64,000 nucleotides of DNA from Diatrype stigma. Taxonomy: Eukaryota; Ascomycota; Sordariomycetes; Xylariales; Diatrypaceae. The stretch covers positions 62,001 through 126,000 of the forward strand of contig JAKJXP020000023.1 in assembly GCA_022225965.2 (NCBI GenBank), in the 5' to 3' direction. A program made the translations under genes and the position numbers. The notes beneath the pieces are model-generated. The model did no database searches. It saw nothing but the letters and a program-made list of their open reading frames with translations, and was not told where the DNA came from. This document shows positions 19,233-30,182 of this stretch, one piece after another; within the stretch, counting starts at the first letter, position 1, and each line of letters begins with the position of its first letter.

Positions 19233-20833
19233 ATGGTAGCGGAGTCCGCACCTCGCAGCCACCTTGTGGCCGCGGCCGAGAGCAAGGTTGACCACTCTCC
19301 ATACCTCATCGAGAATGGCGATCTCGGAGGAGCAGACATGACCCCCGAGGAGGAGAGGCGAATGGTGCGAAAGCTTGACATCAACATCTTCCCCGTCGTC
19401 ATAGCTCTCTACATCCTCTCGTTTCTCGACAGGGTGAACATCGGTAGGCTTCGATCTTTCGACAATACCCTAGTCTCTCTTTCCAGACTCTGAAACCTCC
19501 AATGCTAATGCCATATTATTTCTCAGGAAACGCCCGCCTATACGGCCTCGAGAAAGACCTGGGCCTGCAGGGCAACGAGTACCAGCTATGCGTATCCATG
19601 CTCTTCATCACCTACGTCCTGTTCGAGCTGCCCACCAACCTCGTCCTGAAGCTGGTGCAGCCCAAGCGGTTCATCCCGGCCGTGTCCGTGTGCTGGGGGC
19701 TCGCCTCCCTGGCGACGGGCTTCGTGCGGACCAAGGGCCAGCTGATCGCCCTGCGCCTCCTGCTCGGCGCCTTCGAGGCCGGCTACTTCCCCGCCATCTG
19801 CTTCTACCTGACCTTCTTCTACCGCCGCCGCGAGCTCGCCGTCCGCGTCTTCTTCCTCTTCGCCGCGTCCGCCGTCGCCGGCTCCTGCGGCGGCCTCCTC
19901 GGCTACGCCGTCGGGCTGATGGACGGCGCCGCTGCCGCCGGGGGCCTGGCGGCCTGGCGCTGGCTCATGATCGTCGAGGGCCTGCCCACCGTCGTGTTCG
20001 GCGTCCTTAGTGGGCTGGTGCTCGCGAACGACCCGTACGACGCGCGCTACCTGACGGACCGCGAGAAGTCGTTCACGCCGCTCCGGCAGCGGCTAGACGG
20101 CACGTCGCTGGGGCTCGAGGGCGACAAGCACAAGGTCGATTGGCAGCAGTGCTTCGAGGCGTGGAGGGACTGGAAGGTGTGGGCGCTGGCGACGGCTCAG
20201 ATCGGGGTCACGGTCATGCTGTACGGCTATAGCACCTTCCTGCCGACGATCATCAGCGCGCTCGGGTACAGTGGCATCCAATCCAACTTGCTGACGATTC
20301 CGTGCTATGCGTGCGGCGCCGTTGTCTACCTCGTCGTCGCGTATTACTCTGACAGGACCGGGTACCGCGGCTACTTCACCGTTGGCGGGTGCCTGACTGC
20401 ATGCGCCGGCTACGCGATCATGCTCGGGACGCCGGGGTATGGTGCCGGTGCACAGTATGCCGGGTGTATGATCATCGCCAGCGGCCTCTACGTAGCGGTC
20501 GGCATCCCGATCAGCTGGATGCCGAACAACCTGCCGAGCCACTTCAAGCGCGCGGCCGGGCAGGGCACGAGCATGACACTTGGGAACACGGCGGGGATCT
20601 TCGCTAGCTTCATCTACCGGACGCAGGACAAGCCCGAGTACAAGCTCGGCCACGGCCTGTCGCTGGCGTTCGTGTTCTGCTCGGCGTGCCTGTTTGCTAC
20701 GACATCCTTCCTGCTGCGGCGTGAGAACCGGAAGCGGGACCGTGGAGAACGTGATCACATTCTCGAGGGCAAGACGGAGGAGGAAATCGCAAGGCTGGGT
20801 GATTACCACCCCAGCTATAGATATTTGTACTGA
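19233..20833 (+). CDS. MFS transporter, anion:cation symporter (allantoate permease/Tna1-like) family
   Basis: Two exons (19233-19443 and 19527-20833; intron with TTTCTCAG acceptor) encode 505 residues. The N-terminal cytosolic segment of about 50 residues is followed by KLDINIFPVVIALYILSFLD (TM1) and VNIGNARLYGLEKDLG, the hallmark start of the Dal5/Tna1 group. ELPTNLVLK and RLLLGAFEAGYFPAICFYLT are further family signatures. Twelve transmembrane helices are expected. Members carry organic anions such as allantoate, nicotinate, pantothenate or sugar acids with protons across the plasma membrane; the substrate here is unknown. Its position between a KduD-like SDR and a glycerate-kinase-like gene hints at a sugar-acid substrate (inference). 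Confidence 0.88.
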
Positions 20834-21355
20834 AGGCGGGCAGAGGGCAAACAAATGACTTTGAGTCAGTAACTAATAAGCTTTACTCGTCTTTGGTGGT
20901 GATAGTGTAATTATGTAAGTAAACCGTGATATATATGTGTGTATATAGGTAGAAAAAAAGGGGGATTTTCCCTCTCCTATTACGAAGTGACGTACCATGC
21001 ACATGACGTCGTCGTCAAAGCCGTCCCCCTATTTTGAAGTTACATAATGCCTATAGGTAATCCCTTCGGCAGCATGATTAACCGTGGCTACTAGGCCGAG
21101 CCCGTTATGCGGGGCCCCACGGACGGCAACACGATCTAAATACCGACGCTACGGGTCGCTAGGTATCCTATAGTATCCGCATCCCCCCACCCGTCTACCG
21201 CCTATACATTAAACCGTGAACATTCATCAACGACCGGAGCTTCGGAGCTGAAGCTCGCTTTACCTACTTACTTCTAAAGCTCGCTCGTCTCTCACTTGGG
21301 GCATTCGACCCATCGTTGGATAAGAGTAAGAGTAAGAACAAGAACAAGAACTAGG
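20834..21355. other. Intergenic, upstream of the glycerate-kinase-like gene
   Basis: About 520 bp with no coding frame. It holds the MFS 3' end and the promoter of the next gene. A purine-rich AAGAGTAAG/AAGAACAAG stretch lies just before the ATG (21321-21353). Confidence 0.5.
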
Positions 21356-21378
21356 ATGGAGGAGAACGCGCAGAGCAC

Positions 21379-21409
<31 letters not shown>

Positions 21410-22617
21410 GTCGACGACAAGTCGCCGATCTGCATACCGTTTATCCTAGAGCGGCTTCGGGAGCACACTGCGGCCTCGGAGACGGCAGAGGGCAAGGGCA
21501 AGGGGAAGAAAAAGCCGTTCATCATCGGGCTCAACGGCGTCCAGGGCGTGGGCAAGACGACGCTGGTCTCGGCGCTCGCGGAACAGCTGCGGCGCAACGA
21601 GGGCCTCGAGACGCTCGTCTGCAGCATCGACGACTTCTACCTGACGCACACGGACCAGAAGGCGCTCGCAGCGGCGCACCCGGACAACCAGCTGGTGCAG
21701 GTCCGGGGGGAGCCGGGTGAGTGATCAATCGATTGTGGTTTTCCTTTTCCTGCCCTCTTTCGTATATATGCTCCATGCCAAGTTGACGGACGTGAAAAAA
21801 AAAGAAAAAAAAAAAAAAACAGCCCTTCAAAATTGCGATACGACACTAATCCACATCCAAACTCATATGCTAACCATATCCCACCTTGCCCCCAAACCAA
21901 AACAGGCACACACGACATGGATTTAGCGCGGCGGTTCTTCGCGGCGCTCTGTGCCGGCGAGCCGACCCGGGTGCCGCGGTACGACAAGTCGCGGTTCGCG
22001 GGGGAGGGCGACCGGGTGCTGCCCGAGGACGCGTGGGAGACGGTCAACGACGCCAGCAGGGGCCAGCGGCCCGTGCAGGTGGTCATCTTCGAGGGGTGGT
22101 GCGTCGGGTTCCGGTCGCTGAGCGCGGCCGAGGTGGAGGAGAAGTGGCGGGCGCCGAGCCGGACTTGTAAGTTTTCCTTCATTCCTTTCCCATAGGTTTC
22201 TTTAGATTCTTTCCTTTCTTTCTTTTCGTCTCGTTCTATCACCCTTTCCTCAGCTTGAACTCACCTCGCCCCACAGTGAAACGGCACGCACTCGAGCACC
22301 TGCAGCTGGTCAACTCGCGGCTGGCGGCGTACGACTCCGCGGTGACGGACCACTTCGACGCCTTCATCCACGTGGACGCGGCCGACACCGAGTGGGTGTA
22401 CGACTGGCGGCGGGAGCAGGAGGTGGCGCTGCGGCGCGAGAAGGGCAGCGGGATGACGGACGAGCAGGTCGTCCGCTTCGTCGACGCCTACTACCCGGCG
22501 TACGAGCTGTTCTCGGACCGGCTGCGGCGGGGCCTGTTCCCTGCCGACCAGCCGGGGCGCCAGCTACGGCTCGTGGTGGGGAAGGATAGGAGGGTGCAGG
22601 AGACGGTTGTCATTTAA
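21356..22617 (+). CDS. P-loop kinase of the D-glycerate 3-kinase / Tda10 family
   Basis: Three exons (21356-21716, 21906-22166, 22277-22617) encode 320 residues. Walker A is GLNGVQGVGKTTLV (residues about 60-73). SIDDFYLT and the splice-restored GTHDMDLA are signatures shared by plant glycerate 3-kinase (GLYK) and yeast Tda10. VVIFEGWCVGF resembles the Walker B region, and WRREQE with DAYYPAYE lies in the C-terminal part. The reaction expected from GLYK is ATP-dependent phosphorylation of D-glycerate at O3, but the fungal enzymes are poorly characterised. Residues about 8-16 form a glycine run encoded by GGC repeats (21379-21402). Intron 1 (21717-21905) carries long A-runs. The start is the first ATG in frame with the P-loop. 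Confidence 0.85.
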
Positions 22618-22959
22618 GTTTTCCATCTCGAGTATGAGTGGACAGACGGACGCATGAGTAGCAAGAAACAGCACTTATATACACATAGCTGCATATAACA
22701 TTCTATATAGGTATGGATAGGGGCACAGGGGGTATCTTATTATAGCCGGCTAAACTTCCTGGCATGGCTCTTGGTACCTAGTTATATAGCAGTGGCAGTG
22801 AAGCAAAGCAAGTAAAGCACACGACTCCTAGACCATGATCTCATCATCATAAGAACCCATAATTACACGCAAGAGACAGCATAGCTTTCATCTGCAGTAT
22901 CCCACATTCCGACACCGTGTCGATGTCCCCAGCTCGTAGCCCACGGATATTCCTTTTAC
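22618..22959. other. Convergent intergenic region
   Basis: About 340 bp between the stops of the kinase gene (+) and the Ecm11-like gene (-). No gene or structure of note. Confidence 0.55.
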
Positions 22960-24558
22960 TCACTCATATTCTTGGTCCATATCCTTGTTTTGCATCAAGC
23001 CTTCACCCTTGCTCTTCAAATCCGCTAACTTCAGCTTAATGTCTTGCTCTTTGTTCCTGACAGCCTCCTCGCGCTCGGCGATTTCAGCCTCGAACTTCTC
23101 TATCGTTGCCCGCTTGTTTTGGCGGGCTTCCTTGAGGCGTTGTGTAACCTCTCCGAACCGCTCAAGGAACCAGTCCCCTGCGCTATCCCAGTCTTTTACG
23201 GGCATCTTAGTAAAAAACTCCACTTGGGTTGCTGGGTCTTTGTCTAAAAAGTGGACGAGTTTTTCAGGCAGAGTACCTCGTGGAGGGAAATCGACTGAAT
23301 GCGCTTCAGCTTGTGCTGGGTCAAAGTCAAATGGCTCCTGTCTGAGCTGAGTGTAGCTCATATGTGCTAGAGCACTGTCATCATAATCAAGCTCGAACGG
23401 TCGCTTTTTTGAACTAGACTGATGTTTCTCTGTAGTCGAGCGAGGCAGCGCGCTTTCGTGAAGAGCAGTATTAGCCTTCGTATTTCTTGAGAATAGTTGT
23501 CGAGCGACTTGGGGTTTGGTCTTTGCTGCTGGCTTTGGTGTTGGCTGCTGCTCGACAGTCTCGTCCTCCGATTCGGGATGACTGTCTGCTTGAGTGTCCG
23601 TATCGGCAAAGATTGTCGATCGACGGGGATCGTGAGTCTTAACTTTTACGCGCCTGATATCTGGTTGAGGTTCCTCGACTTCATTTTCCGAATCCTGGTA
23701 GTCATGTTGCATAGTAGGAGCTATGGCTTTGTCCTCCAGCGGGAACGAAGTCCGTTCAGAGAAAGAGCCGCGCTGGCTAGTCCGGACAGGGAGTTTTTGC
23801 GAATGGTGAAGTCGTTGATTTAAAGGCGATGCCTTCTCAGGAGAAGCCTGGGAATGACTATCCTCGGAATACTGGTCAGAATCAGGCAGAGGGGGCCGCT
23901 TAAAGCCGCCCCGATGATTCCTAGCATCAGGTGTAGAAGCACTCCTGGTCAAAGGGCCCCCGGCCTTTTCGATGACGCCCCTAGCTCCCATAATGAAATT
24001 CGGATAACTTTCCAGACCCGTCTCCCGCTTAAAAGGTCGCTGACGTGGAACATCGCGTTGCTTGTGACTAGGCTCCGGCACGGGTGCATGATGTTGAGAT
24101 GGAAGGCCCGAATTGACTTCTACATTACTAGCTGTATCACTTGCCAAAGAGCCTTCTATTGTAGACCCTTCCCAAAAGGGTGCTGGCTTCTTGATATGGG
24201 GATCCGAGCTCGCAATGGGCTTGGCCATTGGTAGAGATGCCTCTCGATAGTGGCCTAGGCGACTCGGCCATGGAGGGATTCGCGTCGCAGCTCCTGCCGT
24301 CGGTGCGACAGCAATCCTGTCGGCGTTTGCATTGATTATGGGTGCACGTGATTGAGGTTGCGAGTTCTCCTGTGTTGAGGAAGGCAACGGCTGTGGTTGA
24401 TAAATGTGGCGCTTCTGAGTGCCACCAAGGCCATCCAACGCCGAAGTCGAAGTGACGGGCTGGCTATTGCTATGGCTGTGGCTATCATTGAGCCCGCCAT
24501 TCGTAACCCAAGCCTGCATCTTGGTCTTTGAGTGTTTCAAGAAGTGGCTGGATAACAT
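22960..24558 (-). CDS. Ecm11 domain protein (meiotic / nuclear factor)
   Basis: A 532-residue intronless frame. Residues about 1-385 are low-complexity, rich in Ser, Pro, Gln and His, and probably disordered. The last 140 residues (from ELDYDDSALAHMSYTQLR, through PFDFDP, to a long charged helix with EKFEAEIAEREEAVRNKEQD) match my memory of the fungal Ecm11 C-terminal domain, which ends in a coiled coil. Yeast Ecm11 works with Gmc2 in synaptonemal complex assembly; in filamentous fungi the role is largely untested. A second Met at residue 14 (MQAWVTNGGLNDS) could be the true start. Recognition is from the C-terminal pattern only. Confidence 0.72.
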   Translation of the reverse strand: MLSSHFLKHSKTKMQAWVTNGGLNDSHSHSNSQPVTSTSALDGLGGTQKRHIYQPQPLPSSTQENSQPQSRAPIINANADRIAVAPTAGAATRIPPWPSRLGHYREASLPMAKPIASSDPHIKKPAPFWEGSTIEGSLASDTASNVEVNSGLPSQHHAPVPEPSHKQRDVPRQRPFKRETGLESYPNFIMGARGVIEKAGGPLTRSASTPDARNHRGGFKRPPLPDSDQYSEDSHSQASPEKASPLNQRLHHSQKLPVRTSQRGSFSERTSFPLEDKAIAPTMQHDYQDSENEVEEPQPDIRRVKVKTHDPRRSTIFADTDTQADSHPESEDETVEQQPTPKPAAKTKPQVARQLFSRNTKANTALHESALPRSTTEKHQSSSKKRPFELDYDDSALAHMSYTQLRQEPFDFDPAQAEAHSVDFPPRGTLPEKLVHFLDKDPATQVEFFTKMPVKDWDSAGDWFLERFGEVTQRLKEARQNKRATIEKFEAEIAEREEAVRNKEQDIKLKLADLKSKGEGLMQNKDMDQEYE

Positions 24559-25582
24559 CTGAACAATGATGAAGTACGTCGTTGCTTTGCCGGCGTCTCA
24601 TGAGACAAGACCGGTCAACACTGTGGAATTTTGTTGGTCTTTCTGGCTTTTTACGCGTATGCAGAGAAATGTTTACTGCTTCACTATACGCTTTATCCTC
24701 GGCTTGACGTGTTTCTTACATCAATGCCCGGTGAAACAGGTGGAAGAGACACGGAACCGTGGATTATGTATATGCTGCCATCGTGCCTAACGCGACAAGG
24801 AAGTTGGGTTGTAACGATACCCCCCTATGTGGCGGAGGCTACCTTCAATTGATGCAGGCTGCGGTGATCCAATGGATGTGAAGATGCGGTTATCTGGAGT
24901 AACAGCGATTCCCCGGGCCTCCAAGTCATGGGAATCGAGAACTCGAGAAACCGAGAACTCACAGCTGGAGGCGTATGCTGAATGACGCGCGATCATGTGA
25001 CAAACGTGCAGTTATTTAAGAGCTCGGGCCTCCACACTGCACCCAAAGGGACCTCTCAGGGACACCAGCAGGCACCCACCCCCACATGTTACCTACCGGT
25101 ATGTACTGTATTGTACAATACCTGATTATGGCCGCCCTATGGCAGTCGCTTCCTTCTTCCATAACTTCGTGATGCCTTCCAACCGTTCAACCCTTGACAA
25201 CAAGTAGGTAAGGTAGGTACGCCGTACAGATTGTGGGAGTACCTAATCGCCTGAGAGTCCAGTTACCTCATTTTTGAGATACCCTGAGACCCCCCATGGA
25301 GCTAATCATGCATATTCTATGCATCTCCGATGCGATGCGACGGTGAATTGCCTTGCATCACTCGCTGCATCTTCTCTCTAACCATTGATGAACAGGGGCG
25401 TTTTAGGTGGCAAGCGGGCAGTGATGTTATTTGTATCTCTACCATGTCAGATGCTCTCCATCTTTCACTATAACTGGCTCTCAAACGCCCAGGAACAAGA
25501 GGACTGGCTTCATTCGATTTGGCCCGTTCCGATATATGCAGGCCATCACACGAATCGGTAGCGCTCCTCAATTCTCACCTGC
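24559..25582. other. Intergenic 1 kb between Ecm11-like and GNAT genes
   Basis: This holds the upstream region of the Ecm11-like gene and the 3' flank of the GNAT gene. No coding frame is supported. TGTATTGTACAATA (25109-25122) is a short palindrome-like word. Confidence 0.5.
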
Positions 25583-26528
25583 CTAGACGATTGTTTTCTT
25601 CATATACACGATATTCACATCAAACGGCTTGCCATCACTCAATGTCACGGTAGTACTGCCGTGATTGTATACCTGCCAACCCTGTGAACAATACCAAGCC
25701 TCCGTCGATACCTAAGCCAAAAATCAGTCCTCGGGTTCATGTGCAGGGCTCAGCTTCATGAGACTTACCGTTGGCATCGCAACGCCTCTAGCTTGAAAGT
25801 CCTTCCTCGCAACCGGATCCATCTGCGATTCCTTTGCTATGGTGTCTAAAGCCAGCAGTTTGGCGTTTAGCGGCTTGTTGACAGCAAGTGCTTCGACCTG
25901 CGACATCGCTGCTGCACCGTACCCTTTCCCTTGCAAGGCATAGGAAACATAGAGTTGATGAAGCCAGGCGACCCCTTCCCTTGGAAGGCCAAGCTTCTCG
26001 TCCTCATCGGGGTCGTGGATATCAAGCGCTACATGGCCGATTGGAGTAAACCGTTTTCCGGTGGGCTGTCTTGGAGCAAGTCGAACCTCACGTGCTGTAT
26101 CTTCAATGCTGGCTGCTTCCTGGTCTACTCTTAGATCTGCTCCCACTTCCTGAAGCACTCGGATAGACCCTCACCTGTGGGTAGGCTTTGATATGGGTTT
26201 CGAGGAGTTCCTTTCGGCCAGGGACGGCTTCCGTCAAGGCCTGTAATACTTGTTGAGCCCATGCCGAAAACATCCCCGTCATTCCGAATTACGTACGACC
26301 CAGTAAAATATTTTACCCCCTTTCTTTGCAGACTCAACATATAACGGGACTTCATCTGCTCTCCAGCCACAGGCGACGCGCTGATCATACATACGTTGCA
26401 CCTGTTCTGGGCTCAGATGGTCCCAAGGGATGAGCTACATCTTCATCAGTCAGTCAATGGACCATGTACGTCAGTGGCTCAGGTTTGTGATAACTCACCT
26501 CAACTTTCCACGCATGCTTTGACGCCAT
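25583..26528 (-). CDS. GNAT-family N-acetyltransferase, five exons
   Basis: By frame and splice signals the exons are (5' to 3') 26528-26499, 26434-26297, 26240-26175, 26119-25769 and 25711-25583, encoding 237 residues with all phases matching. The protein begins MASKHAWKVE and continues LIPWDHLSPEQVQRMYDQRV, GKIFYWV, PIGHVALDIHD and LHQLYVSYALQGKGYGAAAM. The last of these is the acetyl-CoA binding motif A (Q/R-x-x-G-x-G/A) of GNAT enzymes. The C-terminal exon gives WYCSQGWQVYNHGST, the usual beta-bulge end. It probably transfers an acetyl group from acetyl-CoA to an amine; the substrate is unknown. Introns 2-4 are only 55-57 nt. Intron 3 has alternative acceptors; I chose 26120 because a 55-nt intron fits better than a 25-nt one. 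Confidence 0.8.
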
Positions 26529-27192
26529 GACTCTTTTTTGAATGGCTGTTTCTTGGAAGTGACAACTGGTGGTGGTGAGAGAAGTATCAGGAGTGACTTG
26601 CTACAGCAACCGGTTTCGGATATACAGACTAGTCCGTAAGACCTTTGCTCTTATCTTGGGAAGTGCATTGGGGCTTACTTATATGCGTGTTGAGTCACAA
26701 AGTTGGAGGCACAGTAAAGCTCCACAACACCATTTACAGGCAGCTGAATGATACCTACTTTGAGCATTGAAAATCACCCGACTAGGATCAAACTGCGGTC
26801 ATCATTTACAGAAGAACATTACTACAGTCACAATCTCATCTTTTCCGGAATAATATATAGGTGTATTAAGCCCTCTGTGACCTAATTAATTCTATTTGGC
26901 ATTATAATTCCGTACTATCCTATTCTCATCATCATTATACATATTAAGGTATGGTGCTTTTTACTTGAACCCATATCCAATAAGAATACCCAGGGCAAAG
27001 ACGGCTCGGATACGCCGGACTTCGACTTTCAACTGTTTATGCAGGGGCATGTTCTCACCGCCTGGTCGCGATGCTGGGCGACTCTTCCGGAGAGAGAGTG
27101 TTGAGATCGCGTCGTCTACTTCACGACACAGCATGGGGACCAGTTGCCAGCAATACATCGCCCACACAGACACCTTGTAGGGAGTATACACT
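26529..27192. other. Intergenic between GNAT and MFS genes
   Basis: An AT-rich stretch at about 26760-26960 follows the GNAT promoter side. An 84-codon minus-strand frame at 26961-27215 overlaps the MFS 3' end and shows no family features. No gene is supported. Confidence 0.5.
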
Positions 27193-29388
27193 TCATGTCT
27201 CGGCTGTAGTTCCATCTGACGACTTCTCCGTCATGTGTTCCATTTCGGGGTCTTTCGGTGTGTTCCCCTGGGTTCCTAGCCGAATAAAGGGGGAGAACAC
27301 GAGGCTGAGGGCTGCGAGGGCCACCGCTACCTGAAATGTCCTCGTATACTTGACCATAGGATCCTCAATGCCTTTCGGTGTTAGTTCAACCGAGCTGAAA
27401 ACAGCTGTTGAGATACCCATCACGACCGCCTGCGAAAGCCTGATAACGACGTTGAAGATGCCGCCAGCCAGGGACTGTTGGTGGCTTGGCAACGACTGCA
27501 TCACGTATATCTGGATGACGACATGTTAGCCACAGCCACTGATGGAGGCGATGCGAGGTAAGTGCTGCTCACATTGGCGACGTTGAACTGGAAGTCCGCC
27601 CCGGCGACGTTCAAGATGAAACCCGGGAACATAAAAGCCCAGTACTTGCTATCAGGCTTCATGAACGACATAAGCAAACTGGCAGCAAGATAGCATACGC
27701 TACCTAAGGCCATAATGGCGGTGTTGTTAACGCGATGCAATATGCGCCCGGCGATGACGTTCCATATTAGACCCCCAATAGCCATGGGGAGCATCCTGAC
27801 AGCGATATTCAAAGTCGTCAGGCGTTGCAAATCTTGCATGAAATATGCAGCCCACTGAGCACATACAATTAGTGACTTGTCTTTCTTGATGCAATTTGGA
27901 CATATAGTGAGAAGATAAGAATCCCAAGCCATCCTTGTATTGGAGGGCGAAGGGGGGGGAACCCCCCCAAAACAAAAAACCCTGAGTTATGTTATACGAT
28001 AATGATAGGAGATTTTGGGAACCACTTACAAAAGTGATAGATGTAAAGCCCATATTCCCAAGTAACACGACAAGTATTATCTGCGCGGATTAGCGATTGT
28101 GTGAAACGAGTAGGGATCGTAATGGAATGAAATGAAAGGGCCTATATATAGCTTACGAAGCTGAAGTTGCGATCCTTCCAGATGTGCGGCGGCATCAGCG
28201 GTGTACGGAACACCCTCTCCCAGAACACGAAGACGACAAGCGCGACGACGCCGACCACTAGCAGCGCGATAACTTGTGCGCTGGCCCAGCCATCCTCGGG
28301 CCCCAACCTTTTCGACTGCATGTTAGATAGACTGGTAGAAATGGAAACAAGAGAAAAACACAACGCGTAGAAAGGTAGAAGAAGTCGCATAAGGCAAGTA
28401 CTCACGTTAACCCAGCCGTGAGCATGCCGGTGCCGAACACGGTCAGAACAGTGCCGACGTAATCGAAGTGACGCAGGGCGCCGAGACGCTCTCGGAACGG
28501 CGGTTGCGGCGGCGCCGCCGTGTGGCTATTGCTACCACTACCGCCGCCACCGAAGCTCTCGACGGCGCCCGGGACGGCCCAGACGGCAATGACGGTGAAG
28601 ACGGCCCAGATGATGCAGAGCAGGACGAAGGCGGCGCGCCAGCTGGAGAGGCTGACGGCCACGCCGCAGAGGATGGTGCCGAAGGCGAAGCCGAGGGGGT
28701 TTCCGGACGAGAAGGCGGAGAAGGCGACGTTCTTGCGGCGCGAGGGCCGGGCGTACGCGGCGCCCAGGATGCCGATGGCGGGCGGGACGACCATGGCGGA
28801 GAAGAGGCCGAGGGCGCCGCAGACGCACAGCAACCAGAACGGGTCCCTCGCGAAGGCGACGAGCAGCGCGCAGGCGCTGAACAGGCCCAGGCCCGAGACG
28901 AAGAGCAGCTTGCGGCCGAGCAGGTCGGCGAGCTGGCCGAGGGGCAGCTGGAAGGCCCCCGCCACGAGGCTGGTCGACGCCGTGATCCACGCCACCTGCC
29001 CCTGCGTCATGCCCAGGTCCTGCGACACCGCCACCGTGATGATCTGCGCCGTGCCCCCCAGGAACGACGTCGTGGCCGTGGCCACCGTCGCCATGAAGAC
29101 GAAGGACACCTCCTGCAGCGTGTTGGCGAAGCACGCGGGCCGGTCGCCGAACTTCGAGACCACCCGGGCGAGAGCGTTGGTCGTGCCCTGCTGCTCTACA
29201 TCGTCGACAGCCTTCGGATCGTAGTTGTTGTGGTCGCTGTTATGAGGCGAGGATCCGGCCTCGGTCTCGGTTTCAGTCTCGATCTCGATATCAGTCTTTC
29301 CGGCAGCACCGCTTGCGTTGGGTGCTGCTGGCTCCTCGAGCGGCGACATCGCTCCCGGGGCCGGCTTCTCTGGCTCCGTGCTAGCCAT
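27193..29388 (-). CDS. MFS transporter, drug:H+ antiporter-2 type (14 TM)
   Basis: Five exons, 5' to 3': 29388-28406, 28307-28157, 28080-28030, 27854-27573 and 27510-27193. All phases match and the product has 594 residues. The N-terminal 95 residues are hydrophilic, with a Glu/Thr repeat (IETETETEAG). The MFS core follows: TSFLGGTAQIITVAVSQDLG, then ITASTSLVAGAFQLPLGQLA, DLLGRK (motif A), and the later GPEDGWASAQV. Fungal members export toxins, drugs or siderophores, or act at the vacuole; the substrate cannot be read from sequence. The third intron (27855-28029, 175 nt) contains G8-AA-C7. The ATG at 29386-29388 is the first one that leaves a normal hydrophilic leader. Confidence 0.85.
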
Positions 29389-30182
29389 TGTCTCTTTGTT
29401 TTGTCGTAGGCAAGAGTCCCGGACAGAGTGGACGAACAAGAACGCTCCTATCTAGAGATGGCTGTCGTGCCTACATAGGGACATCATACTCAATAACAAC
29501 CACGCGTTTATAAAACAGTTACCGCCACTAGATCACAGGGCGGTTGGCTCATGAGCTGAGGAAGAATAATCATACGGTAGTACGGGTAACCTATAAGTAT
29601 TGGCCAAACGGGAAAGCTAGGCCGGAACCGGAAAACCCGTGGATTGGCTGATTTCCATTCAGTAGCCCCTTGACGATAATTCACCAGTAAAGAATTGACT
29701 TATCTAGTAAGAAGACGGGTCTTCGGCTGCTTATTATCTACTAACTACTATGTAGACTAGAGCTCACTAGTATGTGGCGTAGCCATATGCTTAGACGGCT
29801 GACCGCATCGGCTTCGGAGCCGCAGAAGCAGTCGGAGTCCGAGGGTTATAGCCGAGACATCGACGTCCGATCAGACTTCGGATTACCTAGAGGTAACACG
29901 GCTGTATGACAACATGCTTTTAGTTCGTGCTTCGCACCGTTCTCTCTCCATCGATCAAGCCCTGGAATCCATGTTTATTAAACGACTCGGATAATGATCC
30001 ATCTCCTGATCTGGGCACTGATCAGCTGTGGATTTTGTTCGGCGGATCATAAGCCATCTAGATGATAAGCAAGTCATGTAGTCAAGCTTCAGTTCATGGA
30101 ATCTAGCGGTATCACGAAGATATCATAAGAACTTTGATTTTAAAGCCAATTACGAACTTGAAGGCTCGTTGTGTGATTAGGA
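29389..30182. other. Intergenic, promoter of MFS gene and 3' flank of UTP21
   Basis: About 790 bp without a supported coding frame. GCTTCGG/CCGAAG-type words recur (29810-29890), but no clear element boundary is seen. Confidence 0.5.

Noticed and set aside
26961..27215. 84-codon frame at the 3' end of the MFS gene, considered as an extra exon
   Set aside because: The MFS frame already ends with a normal hydrophilic tail at 27193, and this frame shows no membrane-protein character or clear acceptor.
28468..29409. 313-codon plus-strand frame opposite MFS exon 1
   Set aside because: Antisense shadow of a GC-rich coding exon; the minus strand encodes clear MFS motifs.
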